Positions 1 to 9,291 of a stretch of 64,000 nt of DNA are shown piece by piece. The position numbers and the translations under genes are program-made. The stretch's first letter is position 1; each line of letters opens with the position of its first letter. The stretch covers positions 124,001-188,000 of the forward strand of contig JAKVCD010000009.1 of the NCBI GenBank assembly GCA_022446815.1, in the 5' to 3' direction. This DNA is from Planctomycetota bacterium (GTDB lineage Bacteria > Planctomycetota > UBA1135 > GCA-002686595). Under the pieces are notes generated by a model. It was not told where the DNA came from and searched no databases. It was given only the letters and a program-made list of their open reading frames with translations.

Positions 1-2196
1 TTCGGGCCGCGGGTGCTGGAAGCCCGCCGTCGCGCCCTCGATAAAGCCGAAGTGCCTGCGCAGGTGGCGCGCGCTTCATACCTCCTCGGCCGGCTCGGTG
101 GCGGGGAGACAGCCTCGCTTATGCGTAACGCTGTGCGAGTTGACCCGAACTTCGCTTGGGGTCATCACGGTCTCGCTTGGGACGCGGCGGAGCGAGGGGA
201 GCTAGAGCGAGCGATCTCTAGTGAAGAGGTCGCGCTTGATCTCGCACGAGACCCCTTCGACCTCGCCCTCTTCACGCTATCACTCGCTCGCTTCCTTCGC
301 TCAGCTGGGCGAGAGGAGGAGGCTTGGTCACGCATACAGGAGCTCGATGAGGGCACACTCCTAGGAGACGACGCTGTCTGGTGGCGCGCGCAGCGCGCCT
401 CTTTCGGTTTGAGCCTGCGAGATCTGACGATCGCCAATGGAGCTTGGGACGCGCTCTTGGAGGTCCTTGGTGACCAGCGCTTGGGAGACGTAGAGGCGGG
501 GGCGCTCGCCCAGCAAGCGCGCGAGCTTCGCGAGCGTCAGCAGGACCTAGACCCGAGCGGCCTCAGGCTGGAGCGCGCCCTCAGCGGGCGCCTCGGCGAG
601 GCCTCGCTCTACCAGCGCGCTTTGCTAGCGCATGAGCGCGGGAGCTTGGTCAGTGCTGCCGCGCTCTGGGAGCAGCTAGAGGGAGGGCTGCGCAGACCTC
701 CCACGCGATCCCTCCGCACCGCAGCTTTCGCTACAGGGCGCTTCGGCGAGGCAGTCGAGGCGTGGCTAGGAGGGCTCCCCGCGCGCGTCTTGGACGAAGG
801 AGGCACACCTAAGAGCCCGGCGCTCAAGGAGCTGCTTGAAAAAGCGACTGCGGCCTTACCTGGCGATCGGCAGGCCCTCATAGGGCTCGGAGAGGCCTGC
901 TTGGGCGCTGGGTGGTTTGAGGAAGCACAAGCCCTCGCGCCGCACCTCGCTGCGGTCGACACCGAGGCGGCGCGCTCGCTCGCTCAGAGGGCAGATGAGG
1001 CGCTCAGCCTCTTTGAGTTCTTCGGTCGCTCTTTTGGAAAGGAGCTCCCAACGCTCCCGGAACCAGAGTCTGAGCGGCGAGCTGAGTGGCTTGGCATCGA
1101 GCGTTTCTTAGCTGCGCTCCAGAGTGAGCTCGCGGGTGCGGCGGAGCTCCTCGGGGAAGAGGGTCCCGCTCTGCGGCAGGCGCTCCTCTCTTCGCAGCTC
1201 TACGAGTTCTCACCCTTCGCCGCGCTGGTTCATCCCGGCCCGCTCCTCAGCGAGCAAGATCAAAGGCTAGGTGTTGGTCCAGAGGGGGAGCAGGTGCGCG
1301 GCCTCGCAGAGCTTGGAGAGCGCCTCGGTCGCTTTCTCCTCTTGGGGCAGCTCTCAGGCGGAGACCGCGTCCAAGGTGCTGTCTTGCCGAAGCTGTGGAC
1401 AGAGCGAAGGAGCGGCGCTCACTTCGGTGTGGAGTGGTCTGGTTCGGTCGTGTGGTGTGAGGGAGTGGAGCCGATCGGTTGGGCGGGGAGGTACCGGAGC
1501 GTGCTGGGCGCTGCCTTGCATGACGGCTACTGGATCGACGTCGAAGCCGTTCGTAGGGAGCGCGAGAGCTGGCTGGCGCTGGAGCGTCAGTGGACGGCTG
1601 CAGAGGTGCGCGGGCTCCTGGAGTCTCCTGCCCCAGCCGCGCACGGGAGCGCCGAGCGACGGGCGCTCCGCCCGCTCTTAGGAGAGGGGGACCGCGTGCG
1701 GCTGGCCATCATGTTGGACCACGGCGGACAGGACGAGCTCAGCGCTCCCAGCCTGAGCGATCTTTTAGATAGCGTCGCAGTTCACGAGCAGGGACACCTC
1801 GTCGACAGGGCCTTGCACCTCCCGATCTCTGCCCATCCACTTCGGGCGCTGCGCATCCTCGGTCGCGCCGGCTTCGACCCGCCTGCGGTCTTAGAGCGGC
1901 TCGAGTATCGGGCGCAGGTGGTCTCGCTCTCTCAAGCAGCGGACCCTCGCGTCTCACTCTCGGAGTGTCTGCGCCTTGTTGAGGGCGTCGGCCCAGGCAC
2001 TGGGGTGCACGCCAGGGCGTATGAAGACCTCCTCGAGAGGTTCCTCAGGGTCTTGGATCTACGCGTCCAGCGAGAGCCAGAAGAGTGGCCAAAGATAGAC
2101 CCGTCACGCGCACTCGTCGGTCAGCTGCACTTGCTCGAGCCTGAGCAAGTGCGCGAGCTCGGCCGGGTGATCGCTCGTCAGATCGGGATCCCCTGA
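1..2196 (+). CDS. TPR-repeat protein with HExxH motif (5' end cut by window)
   Basis: The reading frame is open to the first base, so the GTG at 13 is probably internal and the N-terminus is missing. The first half is alpha-helical with TPR-like pairs (tracts such as WGHHGLAWDAAERGELERAI). The C-terminal part carries HEQGH at about residue 591 counted from base 13, followed about 40 residues later by EYRAQ. This resembles the H-E-x-x-H plus downstream Glu of gluzincin metallopeptidases. The TPR part is clear; peptidase activity is only inferred and the family is not recognised. It converges on the minus-strand aminotransferase gene with a 9-base gap. Confidence 0.7.
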   Translation, partial: FGPRVLEARRRALDKAEVPAQVARASYLLGRLGGGETASLMRNAVRVDPNFAWGHHGLAWDAAERGELERAISSEEVALDLARDPFDLALFTLSLARFLRSAGREEEAWSRIQELDEGTLLGDDAVWWRAQRASFGLSLRDLTIANGAWDALLEVLGDQRLGDVEAGALAQQARELRERQQDLDPSGLRLERALSGRLGEASLYQRALLAHERGSLVSAAALWEQLEGGLRRPPTRSLRTAAFATGRFGEAVEAWLGGLPARVLDEGGTPKSPALKELLEKATAALPGDRQALIGLGEACLGAGWFEEAQALAPHLAAVDTEAARSLAQRADEALSLFEFFGRSFGKELPTLPEPESERRAEWLGIERFLAALQSELAGAAELLGEEGPALRQALLSSQLYEFSPFAALVHPGPLLSEQDQRLGVGPEGEQVRGLAELGERLGRFLLLGQLSGGDRVQGAVLPKLWTERRSGAHFGVEWSGSVVWCEGVEPIGWAGRYRSVLGAALHDGYWIDVEAVRRERESWLALERQWTAAEVRGLLESPAPAAHGSAERRALRPLLGEGDRVRLAIMLDHGGQDELSAPSLSDLLDSVAVHEQGHLVDRALHLPISAHPLRALRILGRAGFDPPAVLERLEYRAQVVSLSQAADPRVSLSECLRLVEGVGPGTGVHARAYEDLLERFLRVLDLRVQREPEEWPKIDPSRALVGQLHLLEPEQVRELGRVIARQIGIP

Positions 2197-2205
2197 GCCC
2201 TGAGC

Positions 2206-3336
2206 TCAGGCTGTGGGCTGGGCGCTGAGCTTGGCGATCACGCCGTCCGCGGCGCCGAGGAGCGCCTCGAGGTCGGGCTCCATGTGGTCGCCCATGTGTC
2301 CGATGCGGAATGTGCGCCCCTTGAGATCTCCATAGCCGTTGGAGATCTCATAGTCGAGCTCCTTGAGCCCCGCGACGAAGGCGGCTACGTCGAGGTCTCC
2401 ACCAGAGATGCAGGAGACGGTCGATGAGCGGAAGCCTTCACCAGGGAACGGTTCGAGGCCGTGCCCAGCGGCCCAGGCTTGGGTGCGCTCTCTCATTCGG
2501 TCGTGCTTCTCGTAGCGGGCTCGCCAAGCTTCCGCCCCACGCTTGCCACGCTCTCCTTCGGGGAGCGTGACGCCGGCATCTATGTCCTCGAGCTGACGTG
2601 CGAGAGCGTAGTAGTGGGGGATGGCTGGGGTGATAGGTGTCTTTCGGTTGACGTGACCCTCGAGGACGCGCACCGGGTCCAGGAAGAAGCCCCGGTCGGA
2701 GACGCCGCGCGCGCGCTCTAGGTAGCGCTCAGAGGCGCAGAAGACAGCCACGCCAGGAGGGAGGGCGAGGGCCTTCTGAACGCCAGCGAAGGCGAAGTCC
2801 AGTCCGTTCGTGTCGAAGTCCACCGGCATACCGGCGATGTAGCTCACGGTGTCGACGAGGAGGTGGGTGTCCTCGTGCTGGCGCACCACTTCACCGATCG
2901 GGCCTAGGGGGGTGCGGACGCCGGTTGAGGTCTCGTTGGCCACCACGGTGACAGCGTCGAAGGGACCGTGCTCTTCGAGGGCGGCCGCGAGCACGTCAGG
3001 CTCTACGCCGAACCCCCAGACGACGTCTAAGACATGGACATCTTTGCCGAGGCTCTCGGCCACTTGGGAGAAGCGCCTGCTGAAGGCGCCGTTCACCACG
3101 CAGAGCACACGCTGTCCCGCGCCGCGCAGGGCTGCCTCCATCATCCCCGTTCCGCTCGTGGAGTGGACCGCGACGGTCGAAGAGCTCTCCGACGCGAGAC
3201 CGAAGGCGTTCTTCAGCGGGGGATCGATCCGCTCGTGGAGCTCGGCCATACCAGGGGTGCGGTGTCCGATCGCAGGGCGCGCGAGCTCGGCGAGGACTTC
3301 AGGACGGACTTCAGTGGGGCCAGGGATCCAGAGCAT
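2206..3336 (-). CDS. Class V aminotransferase, probable phosphoserine aminotransferase
   Basis: PLP-dependent fold-type I enzyme of the alanine-glyoxylate/serine-pyruvate aminotransferase family. The N-terminus has the family phrase WIPGPTEVRPEV, and the PLP lysine is in FAGVQKALALPPG. Its position directly after serA and serB suggests it supplies the middle step of serine synthesis, 3-phosphohydroxypyruvate plus glutamate to phosphoserine. AGT-like enzymes are known to replace classical SerC in some lineages. ATG at 3336 was chosen, 14 bases after the serB stop. A TTG at 3372 in the same frame would overlap serB and precede the conserved start of the domain. Substrate specificity cannot be read from the sequence. 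Confidence 0.85.
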   Translation of the reverse strand: MLWIPGPTEVRPEVLAELARPAIGHRTPGMAELHERIDPPLKNAFGLASESSSTVAVHSTSGTGMMEAALRGAGQRVLCVVNGAFSRRFSQVAESLGKDVHVLDVVWGFGVEPDVLAAALEEHGPFDAVTVVANETSTGVRTPLGPIGEVVRQHEDTHLLVDTVSYIAGMPVDFDTNGLDFAFAGVQKALALPPGVAVFCASERYLERARGVSDRGFFLDPVRVLEGHVNRKTPITPAIPHYYALARQLEDIDAGVTLPEGERGKRGAEAWRARYEKHDRMRERTQAWAAGHGLEPFPGEGFRSSTVSCISGGDLDVAAFVAGLKELDYEISNGYGDLKGRTFRIGHMGDHMEPDLEALLGAADGVIAKLSAQPTA

Positions 3337-3350
3337 GGTGTTGGTTGGTT

Positions 3351-4055
3351 CTAAGCGTTCGGTGCGGACCAAGAGGAGCCCGCGAGTTCAGCGTCTGAGA
3401 GGAGGAAGGGCAAGAGCTCACGAGCGTCAGGGCCGTCTGTTGAGCAACAGGATCGCTGGTGGACCTCGTCTCGGTGGACTACGCCGCCCCACGCGATGAA
3501 GCGTGAGATCACGGGGAGCGCCTCTAGGTCCGTGACGCCGTCACCTACGAGCACGATGCGCCCCTCACGCGTCCGCGCTGCGATAGCCTCAAGGACGTCG
3601 AGCTTGCCCCCAGCGCGCGCGAGGGGTGAGCCCTCTTCGAAGCCGGCGTAGGCTCCGTCTTCGTCAAAGTAGAGGTCGACGGCGAAGACCTCTGAGGGGT
3701 CGACGCCGAGAGCTTCACCGACCGCGGAGACAGCCGGCAGGAGGCCTCCGGAGACGATGGAGATACGCTTCCCCGCAGCTCGCAAGGCTTCGAAGACCTC
3801 TTTGATCCCTGGCACGAGCGTCTCAACGTAGCGGGCTGCGACGCGATCCACTGCGTCCCGGTCGGGGCGGATCATCTCGAGCCTGCGGCCATAGACCTCG
3901 TCGAGGGGGACCTCTCCGTCCATCGCTCGCCGAGTGAGCTCACTGACCGCCTCGGCGTGCCCGCCTGCTAGCTCGTCGATCCCCTCAATGCAGGAGAGCG
4001 TCGAGTCGCAGTCGAAGACGACGGCTTCGTAAGGGGGAGCTTGGTCTCGAGTCAC
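3351..4055 (-). CDS. serB: Phosphoserine phosphatase, HAD family
   Basis: Removes phosphate from O-phosphoserine, the last step of serine synthesis. The HAD signature DCDST with the nucleophile Asp at residue 15 is followed by the acid/base Asp at 17. Motif II is the SGG at about residue 102, and the Mg-binding motif is VGDGVTD near residue 168. The 234-residue length fits a SerB without an N-terminal ACT domain. It starts 11 bases after serA and the aminotransferase follows after 14 bases, so the three are almost surely co-transcribed. A broader HAD phosphatase role is possible but unlikely in this context. Confidence 0.93.
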   Translation of the reverse strand: MTRDQAPPYEAVVFDCDSTLSCIEGIDELAGGHAEAVSELTRRAMDGEVPLDEVYGRRLEMIRPDRDAVDRVAARYVETLVPGIKEVFEALRAAGKRISIVSGGLLPAVSAVGEALGVDPSEVFAVDLYFDEDGAYAGFEEGSPLARAGGKLDVLEAIAARTREGRIVLVGDGVTDLEALPVISRFIAWGGVVHRDEVHQRSCCSTDGPDARELLPFLLSDAELAGSSWSAPNA

Positions 4056-4066
4056 GTTCTCTCCGA

Positions 4067-5695
4067 CTAGAGCTCGATGCAGCGAACCTCTTCGATCGCC
4101 TCGAGGGCGCGGAGGTCTTGGATGAGTCCGTCGGTGGGGGCGCGGTCAAGAGAGAAGAATGCGAGGGCGAGTGAAGAGTCGCCCTGCTCATTCGAGCCGA
4201 GCTCGAGGCGCGAGATGTTCACACCGGAGCCGCCCACCAAGGTGCCGATCTGGCCCATGACTCCCGGGCGATCGTGATGTTGAGTCATGAGCAGGTGCCC
4301 GCTCGGGTCGAGGTCGAGGTGCAGGTCGTCGATACGCACGAAGCGCGGAGAGCGCCCGAAGATCGTCCCTGTCACGACGTGACTCTCATCGCCACCCTTG
4401 CCCGACGCGCGGACCTTGATGAGGTTTTGGTAGGCACCGGCGTCTTCGTCGCGCGCGTTCAGGATCCGGATCCCACGCTCAGCGGCGAGGAGCGGAGCGT
4501 TGACGTAGTTGGCTCCCATCTCGGCTGAGCGCAGGAGCCCGACGAGAGTCGCGAGGGAGAGGTAGTCAGCGGCCGCGCCCTCTGTCTCACCAGAGACTGT
4601 GATCTCGAGCTTCCGCACAGGCTGCTCGCAACGTTGGCGCAGGAATGAGCCGAGCTGCTCTGCCAGCAAGACGTAGGGGGCGATCTCGCGAAGTGTCTCG
4701 GCAGAGACTGCGGGTGCGTTGACAGCGTTGTGGGCGACGCCATCGAGGAAGAAGGTGGAGATCTGCTCAGCCACCATTGAGGCGACGTTCTCTTGGGCCT
4801 CATGGCTCGACGCGCCTAGGTGGGGAGTGATGATCACGTCGTCGCGTCCCAGGAGCGGATGACCCTCAGCGGGAGGCTCCTCAGCGAGGACGTCTAGGGC
4901 TGCGCCCGCTAGGCGACCCTCGTCTAGGGCGACTGCGAGGGCAGCCTCATCGATGAGGCCTCCCCGAGCAGCGTTGATCAGGCGCGCGCCAGGTTTCATC
5001 AAGGCGAGGCGCTCAGCTGAGATGAGATTGCGGGTGCTGTCGAGGAGCGGGACGTGCAGGGTCACAAAATCCGAGCGCTTGAGGAGCTCTTCAAGCTCGA
5101 GCAGCTCCACCGAGGGTACGGGGGACTCACCGCCGCTCGCGCTTATATACGGGTCGTGCGCGATGACCTTCATCTCGAGCCCGATCGCTCGGCGGGCTGC
5201 CACCTGTCCGATCCGCCCGAGGCCGACGACGCCGAGCGTCTTGCCTGTGAGCTCTGTGCCCATGAGGCCCTTCTTCTTCCAAGAGCCGCCGCGCGTCAGA
5301 CGGTCGGCGCGGGGGATATGTCGCGAGAGCGAACACATGAGCGAGATCGCGAGCTCTCCAGTGGTCACCGTGTTCCCGAGCGGGGTGTGCATGACGACGA
5401 CGCCGTTCTCTGTCGCGGCTTGCCTGTCGACGTTGTCGATGCCTACACCGGCACGGCCTACGACCCGCAGTTCATCAGCGGCCTCGAGGACGCGCCTAGT
5501 GACCTTGGTCGCGGAGCGGATGACCATGGCGTGGACTCCGGGGACGGCCTCAACGAGCTCATCTTCGCTCATGCCAGTGCGGACTTCAGGCTCGAAGCCA
5601 TGCGTGCGGAAGGTCTCGATCGCGACCTCTGAGAGTTCGTCGCAGATCAATATTCGAGTCTCGGCAGGGGCGAGGCGCTGGGTGGAGGGGGTCAT
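4067..5695 (-). CDS. serA: D-3-phosphoglycerate dehydrogenase, long form with ACT domain
   Basis: Oxidises 3-phosphoglycerate to 3-phosphohydroxypyruvate with NAD, the committed step of serine synthesis. The Rossmann motif GLGRIG, the substrate/NAD motif ARGGLID and the catalytic HLGAS are all present. An intervening domain and a C-terminal ACT domain (RPGVMGQIGTLVGG...) follow, as in long, serine-inhibited SerA proteins; feedback control by serine is inferred from the ACT domain. ATG 5695 gives 542 residues. A GTG at 5725 would add ten unremarkable residues and lies 23 bases after the ruvA stop. It is third in a five-gene minus-strand run. Confidence 0.95.
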   Translation of the reverse strand: MTPSTQRLAPAETRILICDELSEVAIETFRTHGFEPEVRTGMSEDELVEAVPGVHAMVIRSATKVTRRVLEAADELRVVGRAGVGIDNVDRQAATENGVVVMHTPLGNTVTTGELAISLMCSLSRHIPRADRLTRGGSWKKKGLMGTELTGKTLGVVGLGRIGQVAARRAIGLEMKVIAHDPYISASGGESPVPSVELLELEELLKRSDFVTLHVPLLDSTRNLISAERLALMKPGARLINAARGGLIDEAALAVALDEGRLAGAALDVLAEEPPAEGHPLLGRDDVIITPHLGASSHEAQENVASMVAEQISTFFLDGVAHNAVNAPAVSAETLREIAPYVLLAEQLGSFLRQRCEQPVRKLEITVSGETEGAAADYLSLATLVGLLRSAEMGANYVNAPLLAAERGIRILNARDEDAGAYQNLIKVRASGKGGDESHVVTGTIFGRSPRFVRIDDLHLDLDPSGHLLMTQHHDRPGVMGQIGTLVGGSGVNISRLELGSNEQGDSSLALAFFSLDRAPTDGLIQDLRALEAIEEVRCIEL

Positions 5696-5748
5696 CGTCG
5701 AAGAGATCTGGGTGCGTTGCGTCACCCGCGTACGAGGGGGACGAAGGG

Positions 5749-6330
5749 TCAGCGGCTGATCGCGGCGCGGACGAGCGCCTCGAGATCCTCAGTGTTCAAT
5801 TCTCGAAGGGCTTCGTCGATATTTCTTCTGGCTTCTCTTTCAGTAAATCCGATCGAGAGGAGCGCGCTCACAGCATCTTCGACGAGGCTGGGTTGTGCTG
5901 TGACTCCTCCTGAGCTCGGGCTCCTGCCGGCGGAGCGGAGCGCGGGGGAGTCTTTCAAGTCCAAGAGGAGCTGTTGGGCCGTCTTCTTTCCGACGCCCTT
6001 GACCCGGACGAGGGCAGAGACCTGTTCGCTGAGGACGGCCTGAACGAGCTCGTCGACGCCGAGGTCGGAGAGGAGCGCGAGCGCCATGGAAGGTCCTACT
6101 CCACGGACGCCTAGCAGCAGTCTGAAGAGGTCACGCGTAGGACGGTCAGAGAAGCCGAAGAGCTGTTGTGAGTCCTCCCGCACAGCGAAGTGGGTCCAGA
6201 CACGGACGGCGTCGCTCCCTTGAAAGTCCGACCCGAGGGGGACTGCGAGGTCATAGCCCACGCCGCTGACCTCGAGGACGAGCCTCGTGCCCTGGCGCTC
6301 GGCGATTGTGCCTACGAGGTAGTCGTACAC
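5749..6330 (-). CDS. ruvA: Holliday junction DNA helicase subunit RuvA
   Basis: Binds four-way junctions and loads the RuvB branch-migration motor. The 193-residue protein has the usual three parts. These are an N-terminal OB fold (start YDYLVGTIAER), two helix-hairpin-helix motifs (GVRGVGPSMALALL and RVKGVGKKTAQQLLLDLK) and a C-terminal RuvB-binding domain (GFTEREARRNIDEAL). The start is GTG at 6330, 19 bases after the upstream TPR/alpha-CTD gene. Neither ruvB nor ruvC is in this window, so the usual ruv cluster is broken up and ruvA instead sits ahead of the serine genes. Confidence 0.95.
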   Translation of the reverse strand: MYDYLVGTIAERQGTRLVLEVSGVGYDLAVPLGSDFQGSDAVRVWTHFAVREDSQQLFGFSDRPTRDLFRLLLGVRGVGPSMALALLSDLGVDELVQAVLSEQVSALVRVKGVGKKTAQQLLLDLKDSPALRSAGRSPSSGGVTAQPSLVEDAVSALLSIGFTEREARRNIDEALRELNTEDLEALVRAAISR

Positions 6331-6349
6331 GCCGGTCGGAGATCCTCGC

Positions 6350-7684
6350 TCAGTCCTGGGGGTCGTGCTTGCTCTTCAGCTTCAGGCCGAACTGCTCGAG
6401 GCGCTCACGGAGCTCGATCAGAGAGGTCTGTCCGAAGTTCGGCATCCCCAAGAGCTCTTCTTCGGAGTGCTGGACGATGTCGCCCAGGGTCAAGCAGCCG
6501 AGGGTCTCTACCGTGCGGCGCGCGCGGATGGAGAGCTCGAGGTCGGAGAGCGGGCGGTTCAGTGCGTCTGCGTTCTCCATGCCGGCGTAGCGGTTGCGGC
6601 CGACATCGACGCTCGCGACAGCCTCGTCGCGAGCCATGCCCAGGCGCAGGCCTTTGCTGCCGAGGATCTCCTTGATCTCGTTGAGGGAGGTCTCGCCGAA
6701 GTTCTTGTAGGCGAGGAGCTCTGCCTCTGTCTGCTCGACGAGGTCGCCGAGCGTGAGGATGTTCATCTTGTTGAGGCAGTTCCGGGCCCTCACGGAGAGC
6801 TCGAAGTCCGTGATCGGCGTACGGAGGATCTGGTTGAGGCGGTCCTCTTTGCGCTCGAGGTCCTCGTCGTAGTACATGTCCATGCCTGCGACAGCGTCAG
6901 CTAGGTACAAGCGGGCGCGGTCATCCATGGGGGAGGACTTGACGATGGAGTCGTAGCAGCTAGCGGCCTCTTGGTCGCGGCCGAGGTCCTCGTAGAGCAT
7001 CCCGAGGTTCATCATCGCGTTGCGCTGCGCGGGGCGCAGAGCGACGAGCGCTTGGTATGCCTCGAGCGCCGTCTCGTCGAGACCGAAGCGCTCCGCCAAG
7101 CGGCCGAGGTGGAAGAGGTTCTTGCGGTGCGCGAGGCTTACATCGCTCGCATTCTCGTAGCACTCGAGTGCCTCGTCCCAGCGGCGCTCAGCCTCAAAGA
7201 GGCGGCCTGAGAGGTGGAGTCCCTCTGCGCTCTGCTGGAAGGCTTCGGGCGTTTCGGCGATCTCAGCGCGCAGGGCCTCTGTGATCTCCTCAGCCTCAGC
7301 GTCGCTGGCGAGGTGGAGCTCAAGGCGCGCTTCCATAGCTCCGGCGCGCGGGCGCGGCTCCTCAGGGTACGCGTCCGAGAGGCGCTGGAAGATAGGCAGC
7401 GCGTCTTCCCAGCGCTGCACCTCCATGCAGCTCATCGCGAGGGTGAAGGAGGCGACGTCATCAGCGATGTGCTCAGGCAACAGCTCAACGGCCTCTTGGT
7501 AGCGACCAAGGATCCACATCCCGAGGCCTTTGCGGCGACCCGTCTCTCCATCTGAGGAGAGGTTAGAGACCGCGTCTATGAGGGACTCTTTGGACTGCCT
7601 AGTGGAGAAGACCTGGACGCGAGCGTCCTGGAGTGAGGCGAAGCTCGGGATGGCGTCGTTGGCGAGATCGAAGGTCGTCGGCAC
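6350..7684 (-). CDS. TPR protein with two RNA polymerase alpha-CTD-like domains
   Basis: The first 288 residues are TPR-like helical repeats (WILGRYQEAVELLPEH, WDEALECYENA, DETALEAYQALVALRPAQ). Two domains resembling the C-terminal domain of RNA polymerase alpha follow, at about 291-348 and 380-438. Both have the pattern ELS(V/I)RAR, TLGD(L/I)V, E.ELL, NFG.TSL.E. Genuine alpha-CTD contacts UP-element DNA and activators, so a role in transcription or another DNA or protein interaction is possible, but function is unknown. The start is GTG at 7684, it heads the run ruvA-serA-serB-aminotransferase, and spacing to ruvA is 19 bases. Confidence 0.85.
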   Translation of the reverse strand: MPTTFDLANDAIPSFASLQDARVQVFSTRQSKESLIDAVSNLSSDGETGRRKGLGMWILGRYQEAVELLPEHIADDVASFTLAMSCMEVQRWEDALPIFQRLSDAYPEEPRPRAGAMEARLELHLASDAEAEEITEALRAEIAETPEAFQQSAEGLHLSGRLFEAERRWDEALECYENASDVSLAHRKNLFHLGRLAERFGLDETALEAYQALVALRPAQRNAMMNLGMLYEDLGRDQEAASCYDSIVKSSPMDDRARLYLADAVAGMDMYYDEDLERKEDRLNQILRTPITDFELSVRARNCLNKMNILTLGDLVEQTEAELLAYKNFGETSLNEIKEILGSKGLRLGMARDEAVASVDVGRNRYAGMENADALNRPLSDLELSIRARRTVETLGCLTLGDIVQHSEEELLGMPNFGQTSLIELRERLEQFGLKLKSKHDPQD

Positions 7685-7983
7685 GGGAGAGGTTCGGCTA
7701 GGGGTCTAGGGGGTGCCCCAGGTGGGGCGCTTGATGTGCTTTTAGGCTCCCAAGGAGAGGGGGGTAGGGAGAGTCCCATTGCCCTTGGGCAAGCGGGGGA
7801 TTCTATGGATCGAGGAGGGGCTGCGTCAACTCAGCCAGAGGAGTGAGGAATCTAGGGGCGCTGATCGCTACTGTGGTCGCTGATGGGGCGTTGTGGCACG
7901 CCTCGACCGTCTGGGTGGGCTCCCCGCGTGACGCCCGGACTGAGCGCCTGTAGCGGGGAGAGCAACAGAGGAGTAGCAAAGAG
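7685..7983. other. Divergent intergenic region, no gene seen
   Basis: 299 bases between the divergent minus-strand operon and murA. It must hold the promoters of both units. A short inverted repeat TTGCCC-TT-GGGCAA lies at about 7780-7794. No convincing coding frame or RNA gene was found. Confidence 0.6.
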
Positions 7984-9291
7984 TTGGACATGCTGGTAGT
8001 GGAGGGCGGGCACCCCTTAGACGGGGCTGTCACCTGCTCAGGATCGAAGAACGCGCTCTTGCCGATCGCTGCGGCGGCGCTGCTCACAGAGGAGAAGGTC
8101 ACGGTTCGACGAGTCCCCGACCTCGCAGATGTTCGGCTCATTCTCAACATCCTTGAGGGGCTGGGGTGCATCGTTGAGTGGGACCGCGGCAACTCCACTG
8201 TTGAGATCCAAGCGAAGGATCTGCCCAGCGGTGAGGCCGCCTGGGAGGATGTTCGTCGGATGCGCGGGTCCGTGTATGTCCTTGGGCCGCTCCTAGCGCG
8301 GACAGGTGCTGCGAAGGTCAGCTTGCCGGGCGGCTGCGTGATCGGTCAGCGTCCGATCGATATTCACCTGCGCGGCTTCGAGGGGCTGGGGGCGAAGGTG
8401 GAGATCGATCATGGTCACGTGGTGGCGAGCGTCCCAGGCGGTCGCCTGCAGGGAGCGCACCTCTACGTTGGGGGCGCCTCTGGCTCCTCCGTCGGCGGTA
8501 CAGGCAACTTGATGATGGCCGCCTGCCTCGCGCAGGGAGAGACGATCCTCGAGGGTGCCGCCTGTGAGCCGGAGATCGTCGACCTCGGCAAGCTCTTGAT
8601 CTCAATGGGGGCGAAGATCGAGGGGCTTGGCTCGCCGCGGATCGTGATCACGGGGGTTGAGTCGCTCGGTGGCTGTGAACACGAGGTGATCCCAGACCGC
8701 ATCGAGGCGGGCACCTACGTCATCGCGGGCGCGATGACGGGTGGGCGAGTGAAAGTCGAGGGCTGCGATCCGGGGCATCTCTCGGTGATGCTCGCACGAC
8801 TGCACGAAGCCGGCGTCCCTTTTGAGCTTGGTCCAGGCTTTATAGAGACCCAGCCTTATGACCCTTACGATCCGAGCGAAGGCTTGCGTGCTACTGACGT
8901 GACGACGCTGCCTTATCCAGGATTTCCGACAGACTTGCAGGCGCAGTGGATGGCCCTGATGACTCAGGCCCAGGGTCTGAGCGTGATCACGGAGAAGATC
9001 TACCCTGACCGATACATGCACATGCCTGAGCTGCTCCGCCTAGGGGCGGAGCTACGAAGGCAGAACGCTGGGACCGCGATCGTCCAAGGAGGGACGCGCC
9101 TCTCCGGGGCGCCCGTCACAGCGAGCGACTTGCGAGCCTCAGCTGCCCTCGTCCTCGCGGGCCTCGTCGCTGAGGAAGAGACCGAGATTCATCGCGTCTA
9201 CCACATCGATCGAGGCTATGAGCGCATCGAAGAGCGGCTTCGAGGGCTCGGCGCAGTCATTCGCCGGGAGTCGGATCCCTGGCAAGCCTGA
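7984..9291 (+). CDS. murA: UDP-N-acetylglucosamine 1-carboxyvinyltransferase
   Basis: Transfers enolpyruvate from PEP to UDP-GlcNAc, the first committed step of peptidoglycan synthesis in the cytoplasm. At 435 residues it has normal family length. The N-terminal substrate loop CSGSKNALLPI matches the family SGAKNAALPI. The catalytic Cys is at residue 118 in LPGGCVIGQRP, which predicts fosfomycin sensitivity because the Cys is not replaced by Asp. TTG 7984 was kept because it aligns with the MDKFRVQG start of known MurA; ATG 7990 is two codons inside. Its presence shows that the host has a peptidoglycan precursor pathway. Confidence 0.96.
   Translation: MDMLVVEGGHPLDGAVTCSGSKNALLPIAAAALLTEEKVTVRRVPDLADVRLILNILEGLGCIVEWDRGNSTVEIQAKDLPSGEAAWEDVRRMRGSVYVLGPLLARTGAAKVSLPGGCVIGQRPIDIHLRGFEGLGAKVEIDHGHVVASVPGGRLQGAHLYVGGASGSSVGGTGNLMMAACLAQGETILEGAACEPEIVDLGKLLISMGAKIEGLGSPRIVITGVESLGGCEHEVIPDRIEAGTYVIAGAMTGGRVKVEGCDPGHLSVMLARLHEAGVPFELGPGFIETQPYDPYDPSEGLRATDVTTLPYPGFPTDLQAQWMALMTQAQGLSVITEKIYPDRYMHMPELLRLGAELRRQNAGTAIVQGGTRLSGAPVTASDLRASAALVLAGLVAEEETEIHRVYHIDRGYERIEERLRGLGAVIRRESDPWQA

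Noticed and set aside
4953-5759. A 268-codon plus-strand frame opposite serA
   Set aside because: Ser/Arg/Pro-rich shadow of a well-supported gene on the minus strand.
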